DNA of 64,000 nt from DATCMH01 sp036563505 (GCA_036563505.1 DATCMH010000002.1:592855-656854); one strand, 5' to 3'; positions 50,673-59,729 are shown, counted from the stretch's first letter. Numbers and translations are program-made. The notes: a model not told the origin generated them from the letters alone.

Positions 50673-52208
50673 ATGACGAGCACGATCTGGGACGTCCTGT
50701 CCGCCGGAGGAGCGGAGCGCCGCGCCGTCGGGGCGCCGGGACGGCCCTGGCTGAGCTACGATGCGTTGAGGGCGCTCGCCCGCGAGACGATCGCGGCGCT
50801 GAACGCCGTCGGCATCGGCCGCGACGATCGGGTGGCGATCGTGCTTCCCAACGGCCCCGAGATGGCGACCGCCTTCGTCACGGTGGCCGCAGCCGCCACG
50901 GCCGCGCCGCTCAACCCGGCCTACCGGGCGGACGAGTTCGAGTTCTACCTCTCCGACCTCAAGCCCAAGGCGCTGATCGCGAAGACCGGCGACGAGACGC
51001 CGGCGCGCGCCGTCGCGGAGCGCCTCGGCGTGCCCGTGATCGACCTCGTCCCCGACGAGGCCGGCCCGGCCGGGCGCTTCACGCTGAGAGCCGACGCCTT
51101 GCCGAAGGGCGCGCCGCGGGCGGGCGGCCCGGCGCAGGCCGACGACGTGGCGCTCGTCCTGCATACCTCCGGCACCACGGCGCGGCCGAAGATCGTGCCC
51201 CTCTCGAATGCCAATCTCGCGGCCTCGGCGCGGCATATCGGGGCGACGCTGGCGCTGACGCCGGACGACACCTGCCTCAACATCATGCCGCTCTTCCACA
51301 TCCACGGCCTCATCGCCGCGGTGCTGACGTCGCTGGGGGCCGGGGCTGCGGTGAGCTGTACGCCGGGCTTCAACGCGCTGAAATTCTTCGCCCAGCTCGA
51401 TGACGTGGATCCGACCTGGTACACGGCCGTGCCCACCATGCATCAGGCGATCCTCGGCCGCGCCGGGCACAATTCCGAGCGCCTCGCCAAGGGCACGCGG
51501 CTTCGCTTCATCCGTTCCTCCTCCGCCTCGCTGCCGCCGCAGGTCATGGCGGAGCTGGAGCGGGTGTTCTCCTGCGCCGTCGTCGAGGCCTACGGGATGA
51601 CCGAGGCTTCGCACCAGATGGCCTCGAACCCTCTGCCGCCCCGTGCCCGCAAGCCAGGCTCGGTCGGGATCGCAGCGGGCCCGGAGGTGGCGATCATGGA
51701 CGAGGAAGGCCGCCTCCTGCCTCAGGGCGAGATCGGCGAGGTGGTGATCCGCGGCCCCAACGTGACGCGCGGCTACGAGTCGAACCCGGATGCTAACCTC
51801 AAGGCTTTCGCGGAGGGATGGTTTCGCACCGGCGACCAGGGCCGCCTCGACGAGGAGGGCTACCTCTTCCTCACCGGCCGTCTCAAGGAGATCATCAACC
51901 GCGGCGGCGAGAAGATCTCCCCGATCGAGGTCGACACCGTGATCATGGACCATCCGGCCGTGGCCCAGGTGGTCACCTTCGCCATGCCGCATCCGAAGCT
52001 CGGCGAGGAGGTGGCGGCGGTCGCCGTGCTGCGGGACGGGATGCAGGCGACGGAAGCCGAGATCCGGGCCTTCGCGGCCGCGCGGCTCGCCGACTTCAAG
52101 GTGCCCCGGCGGGTGCTCTTCGTCGCCGAGATCCCCAAAGGCGCCACGGGCAAGCTCCAGCGCGTGGGACTCGCCCAGAAGCTCGGCCTCGTCGAGCAGG
52201 CGGCGTGA
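50673..52208 (+). CDS. Acyl-CoA synthetase, oxalate-CoA ligase-like
   Basis: 511 residues. AMP-forming ligase motifs: VLHTSGTTARPKIVPLSNAN (P-loop), VEAYGMTEASHQMASNPLPP, WFRTGDQGRLDEEGYLFLTG and LKEIINRGGEKISPIEVDT, with the catalytic Lys in PKGATGKLQRVG. The HQMASNPLPP and GATGKLQR variants fit the oxalate-CoA ligase (Pcs60/AAE3) branch. It would activate oxalate or a similar short acid with CoA and ATP. GAGGAGG ribosome site; downstream of tctCBA, so probably acts on the imported acid. Confidence 0.88.
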   Translation: MTSTIWDVLSAGGAERRAVGAPGRPWLSYDALRALARETIAALNAVGIGRDDRVAIVLPNGPEMATAFVTVAAAATAAPLNPAYRADEFEFYLSDLKPKALIAKTGDETPARAVAERLGVPVIDLVPDEAGPAGRFTLRADALPKGAPRAGGPAQADDVALVLHTSGTTARPKIVPLSNANLAASARHIGATLALTPDDTCLNIMPLFHIHGLIAAVLTSLGAGAAVSCTPGFNALKFFAQLDDVDPTWYTAVPTMHQAILGRAGHNSERLAKGTRLRFIRSSSASLPPQVMAELERVFSCAVVEAYGMTEASHQMASNPLPPRARKPGSVGIAAGPEVAIMDEEGRLLPQGEIGEVVIRGPNVTRGYESNPDANLKAFAEGWFRTGDQGRLDEEGYLFLTGRLKEIINRGGEKISPIEVDTVIMDHPAVAQVVTFAMPHPKLGEEVAAVAVLRDGMQATEAEIRAFAAARLADFKVPRRVLFVAEIPKGATGKLQRVGLAQKLGLVEQAA

Positions 52209-52219
52209 CGCGACGCTTG

Positions 52220-52349
52220 TCATTCCGGGGCAGGCCGGAGGCCTGAACCCGGAACCCACGACTGGCCTCACAGGCTGAACATAACCTAGTCTCTCCGTCT
52301 CACCCGGGCGTGGGTTCCGGGTTCTCGGCTTCGCCGAGCCCCGGAATGA
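52220..52349. repeat. Palindromic intergenic element with variable internal hairpins
   Basis: Left arm 52220-52260 and right arm 52309-52349 (41 bases each) are inverted copies identical at the outer TCATTCCGGGGC and inner GAACCCGGAACCCACG parts. The middle of each arm differs but folds on itself: AGGCC-GGA-GGCCT on the left and CTCGGC-GAA-GCCGAG on the right. This compensated pattern suggests selection on structure. It lies 24 bases upstream of the reductase start. Confidence 0.85.
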
Positions 52350-52372
52350 CGGCGATGTCCAAAGGACCTCTT

Positions 52373-53377
52373 ATGACCTCTATCTGCGTCTTCGGCGCCG
52401 GCGCCATCGGCGGATACCTCGCGGCGCGGCTCGAAGCCGCCGGGACGCCTGTCACAGTGGTGGCGCGCGGCGCTCATCTCGACGCCATGCGCGCGCGGGG
52501 CCTGACCCTCGTCAGCGAGGGCCGGGAAACCACGACCCGCCCCCGCGTCGCCGACGACCCCCGGGCCGTGGGGCCCCAGGACTACCTGTTCCTGACCCTG
52601 AAGGCGCATTCCCTGGAGCCGGCGCTGCCGCAACTCCAGCCCCTGATCGGCCCGCAGACCACCATCGTCGCGGCGATTAACGGCGTGCCCTGGTGGTACA
52701 CCTACCGGCTCGCCGGCCCCTACGAAGACCGGGTCGTTCGCGCCGTCGATCCCGATGGCGTGCTCTGGGAGCGTCTCCCCCCGGCTCAGGCCCTGGGCTG
52801 TATCGTCTATCCGGCCGCCGAGATCGCCGAGCCGGGTGTCGTCACCCACACCTACGGCGACCGGTTCAGCCTCGGCGAACCCGACGGCAGCCGGTCCGAG
52901 CGCGCGACGCGCCTCTCCGAGCTGATGATCAAGGCGGGCCTCAAGGCGCCCGTGCGCCCGCGCATCCGCGACGAGCTCTGGGTGAAGCTCTGGGGCAACA
53001 TGGCCTTCAACCCTTTAAGCGCGCTGACGCTGGCGACGCTCGACGAGATCGTGGGCGACCCGGACACCCGGGCCACCGCCCGAGCGCTCATGCTGGAGGG
53101 CCAGGCGATCGCCGAGCGCCTCGGCATCCGCTTCGCCATCGACGTCGACAAGCGCATCGAAGGCGCGGCGGAGGTCGGCCGGCACCGCACCTCCATGCTC
53201 CAGGACCTGGAGAAGGGCCGACCGCTGGAGATCGAGGCCCTGCTCGGGGCCGTGGTCGAGATGGGAACCTGGGTCGACGTGCCGACCCCGATCGGCTCCG
53301 CCATCCTCAGCCTCGTGCGCCAGCGCGTGCGCATGCGCGACGCCCAGGCCGCGGTGCCGGCGCCCCAGGCCGCTTAA
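52373..53377 (+). CDS. 2-dehydropantoate 2-reductase family protein (PanE/ApbA)
   Basis: 334 residues from ATG 52373 (MTSICVFGAGAIGGYLAARL). NADPH-binding GAGAIGGYLA, the LKAHSLEPALPQLQPLIGP block with conserved Lys, INGVPWWYT, and the catalytic-Lys helix LWVKLWGNMAFNPLSALTLA with RHRTSMLQDLEKGRPLEIEA near the end. Whether it makes pantoate or another 2-hydroxy acid is open; paralogues are common in Hyphomicrobiales. Confidence 0.9.
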   Translation: MTSICVFGAGAIGGYLAARLEAAGTPVTVVARGAHLDAMRARGLTLVSEGRETTTRPRVADDPRAVGPQDYLFLTLKAHSLEPALPQLQPLIGPQTTIVAAINGVPWWYTYRLAGPYEDRVVRAVDPDGVLWERLPPAQALGCIVYPAAEIAEPGVVTHTYGDRFSLGEPDGSRSERATRLSELMIKAGLKAPVRPRIRDELWVKLWGNMAFNPLSALTLATLDEIVGDPDTRATARALMLEGQAIAERLGIRFAIDVDKRIEGAAEVGRHRTSMLQDLEKGRPLEIEALLGAVVEMGTWVDVPTPIGSAILSLVRQRVRMRDAQAAVPAPQAA

Positions 53378-53395
53378 GGTCGAGGGATTGAAGCC

Positions 53396-53464
53396 GTGGA
53401 CCTTGGACTGATGCTCCACCTGCTGGCCGTCCTGCCGGTCAGCCTGTTGGTGGCCGGTACGTGA
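53396..53464 (+). CDS. Possible 22-residue hydrophobic leader peptide
   Basis: GTG-started frame MDLGLMLHLLAVLPVSLLVA followed by GT and stop, 18 bases after the reductase stop. It is a single membrane-spanning segment with a GAGGGA about nine bases upstream. Could be a membrane micro-peptide or chance; too short for family evidence. Confidence 0.2.
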   Translation: MDLGLMLHLLAVLPVSLLVAGT

Positions 53465-53485
53465 CGCGGGCCTGAGGCGCTCCCG

Positions 53486-54559
53486 TCAGGCGGCCGTCGG
53501 CGCGTGCAGGACGGGGCTCGCCGCGGCCTGCGCTCTGAGCAGCATGCCGAACAGGTCGCGCGGCTCGTCCGGGTCGGCGAGGAGGTCGAGGTTCTCGTAG
53601 TAGGGCAGATCGCGGAGCTTGGCCCGAACCCAGCGCAGGGCCGAAAAGTCCTCTACCGCGAAGCCAACCGAGTCGAACAGGGTGATCTGGTGCGCGCTCC
53701 GGCGGCCCGGAGCCCGTCCGCTGAACACCTCCCAAAGCTCCGTGACGGGGTGATCCGGCGCCAATTGCTGGATCTCGCCCTCAATGCGGGTCTGGGGCGC
53801 GTATTCGACGAAGATGTCGGCGCGCCCGAGGATGCCGGGGTGCAGCTCCGTCTTGCCGGGGCAGTCCCCGCCGACGCCGTTGATGTGCACGCCGGCCCCG
53901 ACGAGGTTGTCCGTCAGGATCGTGGCGTTCTGCTTGTCTGCGGTGACGGTGGTGATGATGTCGGCGCCCTGGACCGCCTCCTCGACGCTGGTGCAGGCCT
54001 GCATCTCGAAGCCGAAGCCCGCGAGGTTGCGCAAGCACTTGGCGGTGGCGGTCCGATCGATGTCGTAGAGGCGCAGGCGGTCGACGCCGAGCAGGGCCTT
54101 GAAAGCGAGCGCCTGGAACTCGGCCTGCGCGCCGTTGCCGATGAGCGCCATGGAGCGGGCATCGGGCCGGGCGAGGTGCTTGGCCGCCAGCGCCGACATG
54201 GCGGCCGTGCGCAGCGCCGTGAGAATCGTCATCTCAGTGAGGAGGAGCGGGTAGCCGCTGCCCACGTCGGCCAGCACGCCGAAGGCCGCCACGGTCTGCA
54301 GGCCGCCCCGGGCGTTCTTCGGGTGCCCGTTGACGTATTTGAAGCCGTAGGTGGCGCCGTCGCTCGTCGGCATCAGCTCGATCACCCCGTCGACGCTGTG
54401 CGAAGCGATCCGGGGCGTTTTGTCGAAGGCGGCCCAGCGCCGAAAGTCCTCCTCGATGTGCTCCCCGAGTTCCACGAGGGCGCGCTCGACCCCGACCGCG
54501 AGGACGAGACGCATCATGTGGTCCACGCTGACGAAGGGCACGATGTTGAGCGCGGTCAT
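53486..54559 (-). CDS. ocd: Ornithine cyclodeaminase
   Basis: 357 residues. NAD-binding Rossmann region SMALIGNGAQAEFQALAFKA, followed by LRLYDIDRTATAKCLRNLAG and GADIITTVTADKQNATIL; VDHMMRLVLAVGVERALVEL at the N-terminus. It converts ornithine to proline and ammonia. It overlaps the arginase gene by four bases (ATGA), so arginine is taken to proline in one operon. Confidence 0.94.
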   Translation of the reverse strand: MTALNIVPFVSVDHMMRLVLAVGVERALVELGEHIEEDFRRWAAFDKTPRIASHSVDGVIELMPTSDGATYGFKYVNGHPKNARGGLQTVAAFGVLADVGSGYPLLLTEMTILTALRTAAMSALAAKHLARPDARSMALIGNGAQAEFQALAFKALLGVDRLRLYDIDRTATAKCLRNLAGFGFEMQACTSVEEAVQGADIITTVTADKQNATILTDNLVGAGVHINGVGGDCPGKTELHPGILGRADIFVEYAPQTRIEGEIQQLAPDHPVTELWEVFSGRAPGRRSAHQITLFDSVGFAVEDFSALRWVRAKLRDLPYYENLDLLADPDEPRDLFGMLLRAQAAASPVLHAPTAA

Positions 54560-55488
54560 GAGAAGCTCCGGGTGGGGCGGTCGAGGATACTCTTGCCGAA
54601 CAGGCTCGCGGCGAGGTCGACCATGAGCAGGGCCGTGCGGCCGCGATCGTCGAGGAAGGGGTTGAGCTCCACGAGGTCCAGGCTGCGCACGAGGCCGGAA
54701 TCGTGGAGGATCTCCATGACGAGGTGGGCCTCACGGAAGGTCGCTCCGCCCGGCACTGTGGTGCCGACGCCCGGGGCGATGCCGGGATCGACGAAGTCGA
54801 CGTCGAGGCTGACGTGGAGGGCCCCGTCCGCCGCCGCGACCTCCTCGAGGAAGCCGCGCAGCGGCCGCACGATCCCCTCCTCGTCGAGGGTGCGCATGTC
54901 GAAGACCGTCACGCCCGCCTCGTTGATCGCCCGCCGCTCGGGCGGGTCGACGCTGCGCAGGCCCAGCATGCAGACCCGCCGCGGGTCGACCGGCGCCTCC
55001 ACGACGGGCAGGTAGCCGGCAAAGCCGCTGCGTCCGGTGAAGTAGGCGGCCGGCACCCCGTGCAGGTTGCCGCTCTGCGTCGTGTCGAGCGAATGGAAGT
55101 CGGCATGGGCGTCGAGCCAGAGGACGAACAACGGTCGTCCCTCCAGGGCGGAACGCCGGCTCATGCCGGTCACGGTGCCGGCCGAGAGGCTGTGATCGCC
55201 GCCGAGGAAGATCGGCACCGCCCCCTCCGCCGAAGCCTCGAACGCCGCCTCCGCGAGAGCCGCCGTCCAGCCCTCGAACTCCGCGAGATGGTGCACCGCG
55301 GGGTTCGGGTGAGTGCGGACTGGCCGCGGCGCCGCCGCGACGTTGCCCCGGTCCTCGACAGACAAGCCCAGTTCCGCGAGCGCTTCGGCGAGGCCGGCCG
55401 CGCGGTAGGCGCTCGGGCCCATGTCGCAGCCCAGGCGCCCGGCCCCCGTCTGGACGGGCGCGCCGATCAGAACTGTTCGTGACGTCAT
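54556..55488 (-). CDS. rocF: Arginase
   Basis: 310 residues from ATG 55488 (MTSRTVLIGAPVQTGAGRLG). The Mn2+ ligands are in FLGGDHSLSAGTV, LWLDAHADFHSLDTTQSGN (with the substrate-pocket HG of GNLHGVPAAY) and LHVSLDVDFVDPGIAPGVG, plus a C-terminal DLVELNPFLDDRGRTA. It hydrolyses arginine to ornithine and urea. First gene of the arginase-ocd pair, divergent from an Lrp regulator 120 bases away. Confidence 0.96.
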   Translation of the reverse strand: MTSRTVLIGAPVQTGAGRLGCDMGPSAYRAAGLAEALAELGLSVEDRGNVAAAPRPVRTHPNPAVHHLAEFEGWTAALAEAAFEASAEGAVPIFLGGDHSLSAGTVTGMSRRSALEGRPLFVLWLDAHADFHSLDTTQSGNLHGVPAAYFTGRSGFAGYLPVVEAPVDPRRVCMLGLRSVDPPERRAINEAGVTVFDMRTLDEEGIVRPLRGFLEEVAAADGALHVSLDVDFVDPGIAPGVGTTVPGGATFREAHLVMEILHDSGLVRSLDLVELNPFLDDRGRTALLMVDLAASLFGKSILDRPTRSFS

Positions 55489-55608
55489 CGATCCCTCGCT
55501 TCCATCCATAGTACGGAATGCCAGTGTCGGTTTGAAGCCGACGGCTTGGCAAAACTTCTGGATCGGCTATCCAGAGTGGTCATAAGACCTGCGCAAGATG
55601 ACAGATCG

Positions 55609-56046
55609 ATGGATGATCTCGACCGCAACCTGATCACGATCCTGCGCCATGACTGCCGGCGCACGACCTCGGAGATCGCCGCCGAGCTCGGCGTGTCGCG
55701 GGCGACCGTGAAGGCCAGGATCGAGCGCCTCGAACGCCGGGGCGAGATCGTCGGCTACACGGTGGTGCTGCGGGCCGATGCGGTGGCGGCTCCGGTGCGA
55801 GGCCTGACCTTGATCGAGGTCGAGGGACGCCAGGCCGACCAGGTCATCAGCGCGCTCAACGGCTTCGCCGAGATCACCGCGGTGCACACGACGAACGGCC
55901 GCTGGGACGCGGTCGCGGAGCTCGCCGTGGCGAGCCTGTCGGAGCTCGACGCCGTGCTTCGCCGCCTGCGCCTGATCCCGGGCGTCGCCAATTCCGAGAC
56001 GCACCTGCTCCTCGCGACGCCCCGCAGCACGGGCGCCCGGCTCTGA
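55609..56046 (+). CDS. Lrp/AsnC family transcriptional regulator
   Basis: 145 residues from ATG 55609 (MDDLDRNLITILRHDCRRTT); the frame extends upstream but without HTH similarity. HTH segment SEIAAELGVSRATVKARIER, then the RAM ligand domain (LIEVEGRQADQVISALNGFA, EITAVHTTNGRWDAVAELAV). Probably senses arginine or ornithine and controls the divergent arginase-ocd operon, as in other bacteria. Confidence 0.92.
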   Translation: MDDLDRNLITILRHDCRRTTSEIAAELGVSRATVKARIERLERRGEIVGYTVVLRADAVAAPVRGLTLIEVEGRQADQVISALNGFAEITAVHTTNGRWDAVAELAVASLSELDAVLRRLRLIPGVANSETHLLLATPRSTGARL

Positions 56047-56223
56047 CCGGCGGCAGGGCGCTGGACTGGGGCTGGACGCCTGATCGGACAGGTCTATGGT
56101 CGTGAACCGGGCCGGCGCGGCATTGCTTTGAGGCCGTGAAAGTCCCATCGGCCGTCGCCACGCGTGAACGCGTGGGTTTCACGTGAACGCGCGTCAAGCG
56201 CGAGCAACACGGGAGAGAACGCC

Positions 56224-57027
56224 ATGAAGCAGACCCGCCGCGGCTTCATCACCGCCGGTGCCGCCGCCACCGCCGGGGCCGCCCTGCCCAGCGCCGCTGA
56301 GGCGCAGGTGACGGCGCTCGCCAAGACGCCCTTCGCGGTGCCTCAGACCACGATCCCGATCGTCGGCTCCGACGAGGCCTTTCCGGTGCGGCGCATCTAT
56401 TGCATCGGCCGGAACTACGCCGCGCATGCCCGCGAGATGGGCTCCGACCCGACCCGCGAGCCGCCCTTCTTCTTTCAGAAGCCCACGGACGCGATCCAGG
56501 TGGTGCTGCCCGGCCAAGTGGCGGACCATCCCTATCCGTCGCTGACCAAGAACTACCACTATGAGGTGGAGCTCGTGGCGGCGCTGACATCCGGCGGACG
56601 CAACATCCCGATGGAGCGGGCGCTCGACCACGTCTACGGCTACGCGGTCGGCCTCGACATGACCCGACGCGACCTGCAACGCGGCATGGGCGACCAGAAG
56701 AAACCCTGGGAGATCGGCAAGAGCTTCGACCTCTCGGCGCCCATCGGCCCCATCCACCCGGTGGCCTCCGTCGGCCATTTCGCCAAAGGCAAGATCCAGC
56801 TCCAGCTGAACGGGCAGACGAAGCAGGAGGCGGACCTGTCCTACATGATCTGGTCGGTGGCCGAGCAGATCTCCAAACTGTCCGAGGCCTTCGAACTCAG
56901 GGCGGGCGACATCATCTACTCGGGTACGCCGGAGAATGTCGGGCCCGTGGTGAAGGACGACGTGCTGCTCTGCACGATCGAAGGACTGCCGACCCTGTCC
57001 ATCAAGATCACCGCCGGAGCGGCCTGA
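56224..57027 (+). CDS. Fumarylacetoacetate hydrolase family protein with a Tat signal
   Basis: 267 residues from ATG 56224 after GGGAGAGAACGCC. The leader KQTRRGFITAGAAATAGAAL has a twin-arginine motif and a hydrophobic core ending near AEA-QV, so export by Tat is predicted. The FAH fold follows: RIYCIGRNYAAHAREMG, the metal-site NYHYEVELVAAL (E-x-E) and YGYAVGLDMTRRDLQRGMGD (Asp), SFDLSAPIGPIHP, and IIYSGTPENVGPV. FAH-fold enzymes (fumarylpyruvate/acylpyruvate hydrolases) are normally cytoplasmic. Downstream is a GGGGCCGTGC hairpin (57046-57099). Confidence 0.9.
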   Translation: MKQTRRGFITAGAAATAGAALPSAAEAQVTALAKTPFAVPQTTIPIVGSDEAFPVRRIYCIGRNYAAHAREMGSDPTREPPFFFQKPTDAIQVVLPGQVADHPYPSLTKNYHYEVELVAALTSGGRNIPMERALDHVYGYAVGLDMTRRDLQRGMGDQKKPWEIGKSFDLSAPIGPIHPVASVGHFAKGKIQLQLNGQTKQEADLSYMIWSVAEQISKLSEAFELRAGDIIYSGTPENVGPVVKDDVLLCTIEGLPTLSIKITAGAA

Positions 57028-57549
57028 GGCTCCTCGCCGTATGTTGGGGCCGTGCGGAGGCGGGAGTCCGGGTCTGGGCTCACAGCTTTGCACGGCCCCG
57101 GAGGAACGGCGCGCCATAGTTGCCGTCTCGCTAGATCGAGCAGGGTGCGGCTGACCTAGAGTTGAGCAGGTCCCTTAGGGGTCCCCGTCGCGCCCGGAAG
57201 CCATGAAGGCGGCAAACAACACCGCCGCGCACCGCACGGCACCGATCATAGGCGTGTTCACAGGCCACGAACCGTGGCGATACCTGTCCCAACCTCAATT
57301 GGCGCGTCATCTATATCTACGTTTTACGCATAGACCCGATACAAAATCAAAGATCAATCCTCGCGATAAGACCGTCTTTGCATTATTCGTATTGCCCGGA
57401 TATGCCAGCCACCAATGCTTAATGTGCAACATAGGATGCGAATACGTTCGCGATCGGATCGCCTTAACTGATCATCAATACACACCGGGGAAACATGGTT
57501 CACTCGTCCGCGTCGTGTCATGCGCCGCCCTTCTTCGTGGACCAAGACC
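57028..57549. other. 522-base gap with a low-GC stretch before the chemotaxis gene
   Basis: No gene recognised. Bases about 57280-57490 are visibly AT-richer than the rest and hold the likely chemotaxis-receptor promoter. Aside from the hairpin after the FAH gene, no repeat was seen. Confidence 0.5.
57046..57099 (+). terminator. Long-loop hairpin after the FAH gene
   Basis: Stem GGGGCCGTGC (57046-57055) / GCACGGCCCC (57090-57099), perfect over 10 bases with a 34-base loop, 18 bases past the FAH stop. No U-run. Confidence 0.4.
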
Positions 57550-59241
57550 ATGCGCTTCCTCGACAACCTCAAATTGATCACGAAGCTCGCCATCCCCGCA
57601 GCTGTCGTGATCCTCGTCACGGTGGGCGTGATCGTGCTGGCCAAGAGCGGGCTCGATACGCTCGCCGCCGACACGCAGCGGATCGTCGAGGTGCATGCCA
57701 CCCGTCGGGCCGTCGCGCTCGAGGCGAAGTCGGACGTGAACGAGGCGTCCATCCAGGAGAAGAACATCATTCTCCAGACCAACGCCGAGCGGATGGCCTA
57801 CTACGAACAACGCTATCGGGAGGCCACGGCCGAGTCCCTGGAAGGGCTCGACCGCCTCATCGCGATGTCGGACACGCCTGAGCGCAAGGCGACGAACGAG
57901 GGCCTCAAGCACACGGTCGTCGAGTTCTTCGCCGTCATGGACAGAAGCGTCGCACTCGCGCTCAAGAACGAGAAGGAGGCCGCCTTCAAGCTGTCCAACA
58001 GCGAGGGGCGGACGGCCCGCGCGAAAGCCCGCGAGGCTCTCGAGCAGCGCGTCGAGGCGAATGGCAAGGCGCTGGTGGAGGCCAAGAAGGCGGCTGCCGA
58101 CCTTGCCCATAGCACCTCGACGACGCTCATCGCGGCCTCCGGCGCGGGCCTCGCGGTCGCGGTCGCCCTCCTCGGCGCAATCGCGATGTTCGGCGTCGCA
58201 AGGCCCCTCGGCAGCATGGCCGGCGCGATGGACCGCCTCGCCCACGGCGATCTGACGGTGGCGGTCACCGGAGTGGAGCGGCGCGACGAGGTTGGCCTGC
58301 TCGCGCGCAGCCTGCAGGTCTTCAAGGATAACGCGCTCGAGACACGGCGCCTCGCCGCCGAGCAGGCCGCGGAGAACGAGGCCAAGATGCGCCGTGCCCA
58401 GGTGCTGGACCAGCTGACGCGCAGTTTCGAGAGCAAGGTGTCGTCGCTCACGCAAGGGCTCGCGGCCGCCGCGACCGAGATGGAAGCCACCGCACAGTCG
58501 ATGACCGCCACGGCCGATCAGACGAACCACCAATCCATGACCGTGGCGTCTGCCGCCGAGCAAACCTCGGCCAACGTCCAGACCGTGGCTTCTGCCACGG
58601 AGGAGCTGTCGATCTCGATCCGTGAGATCACGAGCCAGGTAACGCATTCCTCGCAGATCGCAGGCTCCGCGGTGGAGGATGCCCGGCGCACGGACCAGAT
58701 TGTGCAGACGCTCGCCCAGACGGCGGAGAAGATCGGCGGCGTCATCGCGCTCATCAACACGATCGCCGGCCAGACCAACCTGCTCGCGCTCAACGCCACG
58801 ATCGAGGCGGCGCGAGCCGGCGAGGCGGGGCGGGGCTTTGCGGTGGTGGCCACCGAGGTCAAGGAGCTCGCCTCCCAGACCTCCAAGGCCACGGAGGAGA
58901 TCAGCGCGCAGATCGCCGAGGTGCAGAACGCCACGCGTCAGGCGGTGGACGCCATCCAGGGGATCGGGCGCACCATCACCAACATCTCCGCCATCTCGAC
59001 GAGCATCGCGGCCGCGATGGAGGAGCAAGGGGCGGCGACCCAGGAGATCGCGCGCAACGTGCAGGAGGCGGCGCGCGGCACGGAAGCCGTGACGGGCAAC
59101 ATCGGCGAGGTGAAGCGCGGGGCCGGCGAGACCGGAGCCGCGGCGGCCCAGGTGCTCGGCGCGGCCCAGGAGCTGGCGCGCCACTCCAACCACCTCGGCC
59201 AGGAGGTCGAGAACTTCCTCTCAGGCGTCAAGGCCGCCTGA
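57550..59241 (+). CDS. Methyl-accepting chemotaxis protein
   Basis: 563 residues from ATG 57550 (MRFLDNLKLITKLAIPAAVV). First membrane helix about 12-32, a periplasmic four-helix-bundle sensor (ATRRAVALEAKSDVNEASIQ, YREATAESLEGLDRLIAMSD), second helix about 191-213, HAMP (215-265), then the signalling coil. The hairpin tip is GQTNLLALNATIEAARAGEA followed by GRGFAVVATEVKELASQT, fully conserved. No pentapeptide CheR tail. Ligand unknown. Confidence 0.97.
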   Translation: MRFLDNLKLITKLAIPAAVVILVTVGVIVLAKSGLDTLAADTQRIVEVHATRRAVALEAKSDVNEASIQEKNIILQTNAERMAYYEQRYREATAESLEGLDRLIAMSDTPERKATNEGLKHTVVEFFAVMDRSVALALKNEKEAAFKLSNSEGRTARAKAREALEQRVEANGKALVEAKKAAADLAHSTSTTLIAASGAGLAVAVALLGAIAMFGVARPLGSMAGAMDRLAHGDLTVAVTGVERRDEVGLLARSLQVFKDNALETRRLAAEQAAENEAKMRRAQVLDQLTRSFESKVSSLTQGLAAAATEMEATAQSMTATADQTNHQSMTVASAAEQTSANVQTVASATEELSISIREITSQVTHSSQIAGSAVEDARRTDQIVQTLAQTAEKIGGVIALINTIAGQTNLLALNATIEAARAGEAGRGFAVVATEVKELASQTSKATEEISAQIAEVQNATRQAVDAIQGIGRTITNISAISTSIAAAMEEQGAATQEIARNVQEAARGTEAVTGNIGEVKRGAGETGAAAAQVLGAAQELARHSNHLGQEVENFLSGVKAA

Positions 59242-59335
59242 GGGTAAACTCAGGACCATACCGCCGTCTGACGTTCAGGCGAGCCGCCTATCGCGGGCAG
59301 CTACGTCGCCGTCGGCTTTGCCGAAGGCTCCCCCT

Positions 59336-59729
59336 TCAGCAGCCCGAACACATGGAGCGAGCCGCGACGCGCGCGGTCGCCGTCTGCCGCTCGACGAGAG
59401 CATCCATGCGCACCAGCACGTTGTCGCTCTTCGCCACCGAGCGGGGTAGCGGCGCGACGTAAAGGGACGGAATCCGCACCTGATCCCGTTGCGCCCGCGC
59501 GCGCCGCGGCGCGCTCTCCCGGTCTTCGGCATCGGCCAGCGACGCATCGGGGGCAGGGTCGGCGTCGACGGCCGCGACCGATGAAGCCTGGGGCGCCGGA
59601 GACGCCGAGAGAACCGCGGGGCGACGGCCAGGTCGTCGGCAGACAGCTTAGCCTCGAGAGGATTGAGTCCCGAGCAGGCCGTCAAACCAGGAGCGGCAAG
59701 GCCGCAGCGATCAGAACTGAGCGAAACAT
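59336..59729 (-). pseudogene. Lipoprotein gene broken by two single-base losses
   Basis: No single frame is open, but one protein emerges if two bases are restored. MFRSVLIAAALPLLV (ATG 59729) meets LTACSGLNPLEAKLSADDLA after adding one T to the run at 59684-59686, giving a proper lipobox (LTAC). Adding one C to the run at 59618-59621 then continues as VAPAVLSASPAPQASS, DRESAPRRARAQRDQVRIPS, LYVAPLPRSVAKSDNVLVRM, DALVERQTATARVAARSMCS, ending at 59336. Restored length about 131 residues. Pro/Ala-rich middle, no family recognised. It faces the chemotaxis gene tail to tail. A small envelope lipoprotein, now disrupted or misassembled. Confidence 0.65.

Noticed and set aside
59275..59685. 136-residue Arg-rich minus-strand ORF near 59.5 kb
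   Set aside because: Only its first 24 residues are meaningful; the rest is a frame-shifted reading of the lipoprotein gene.
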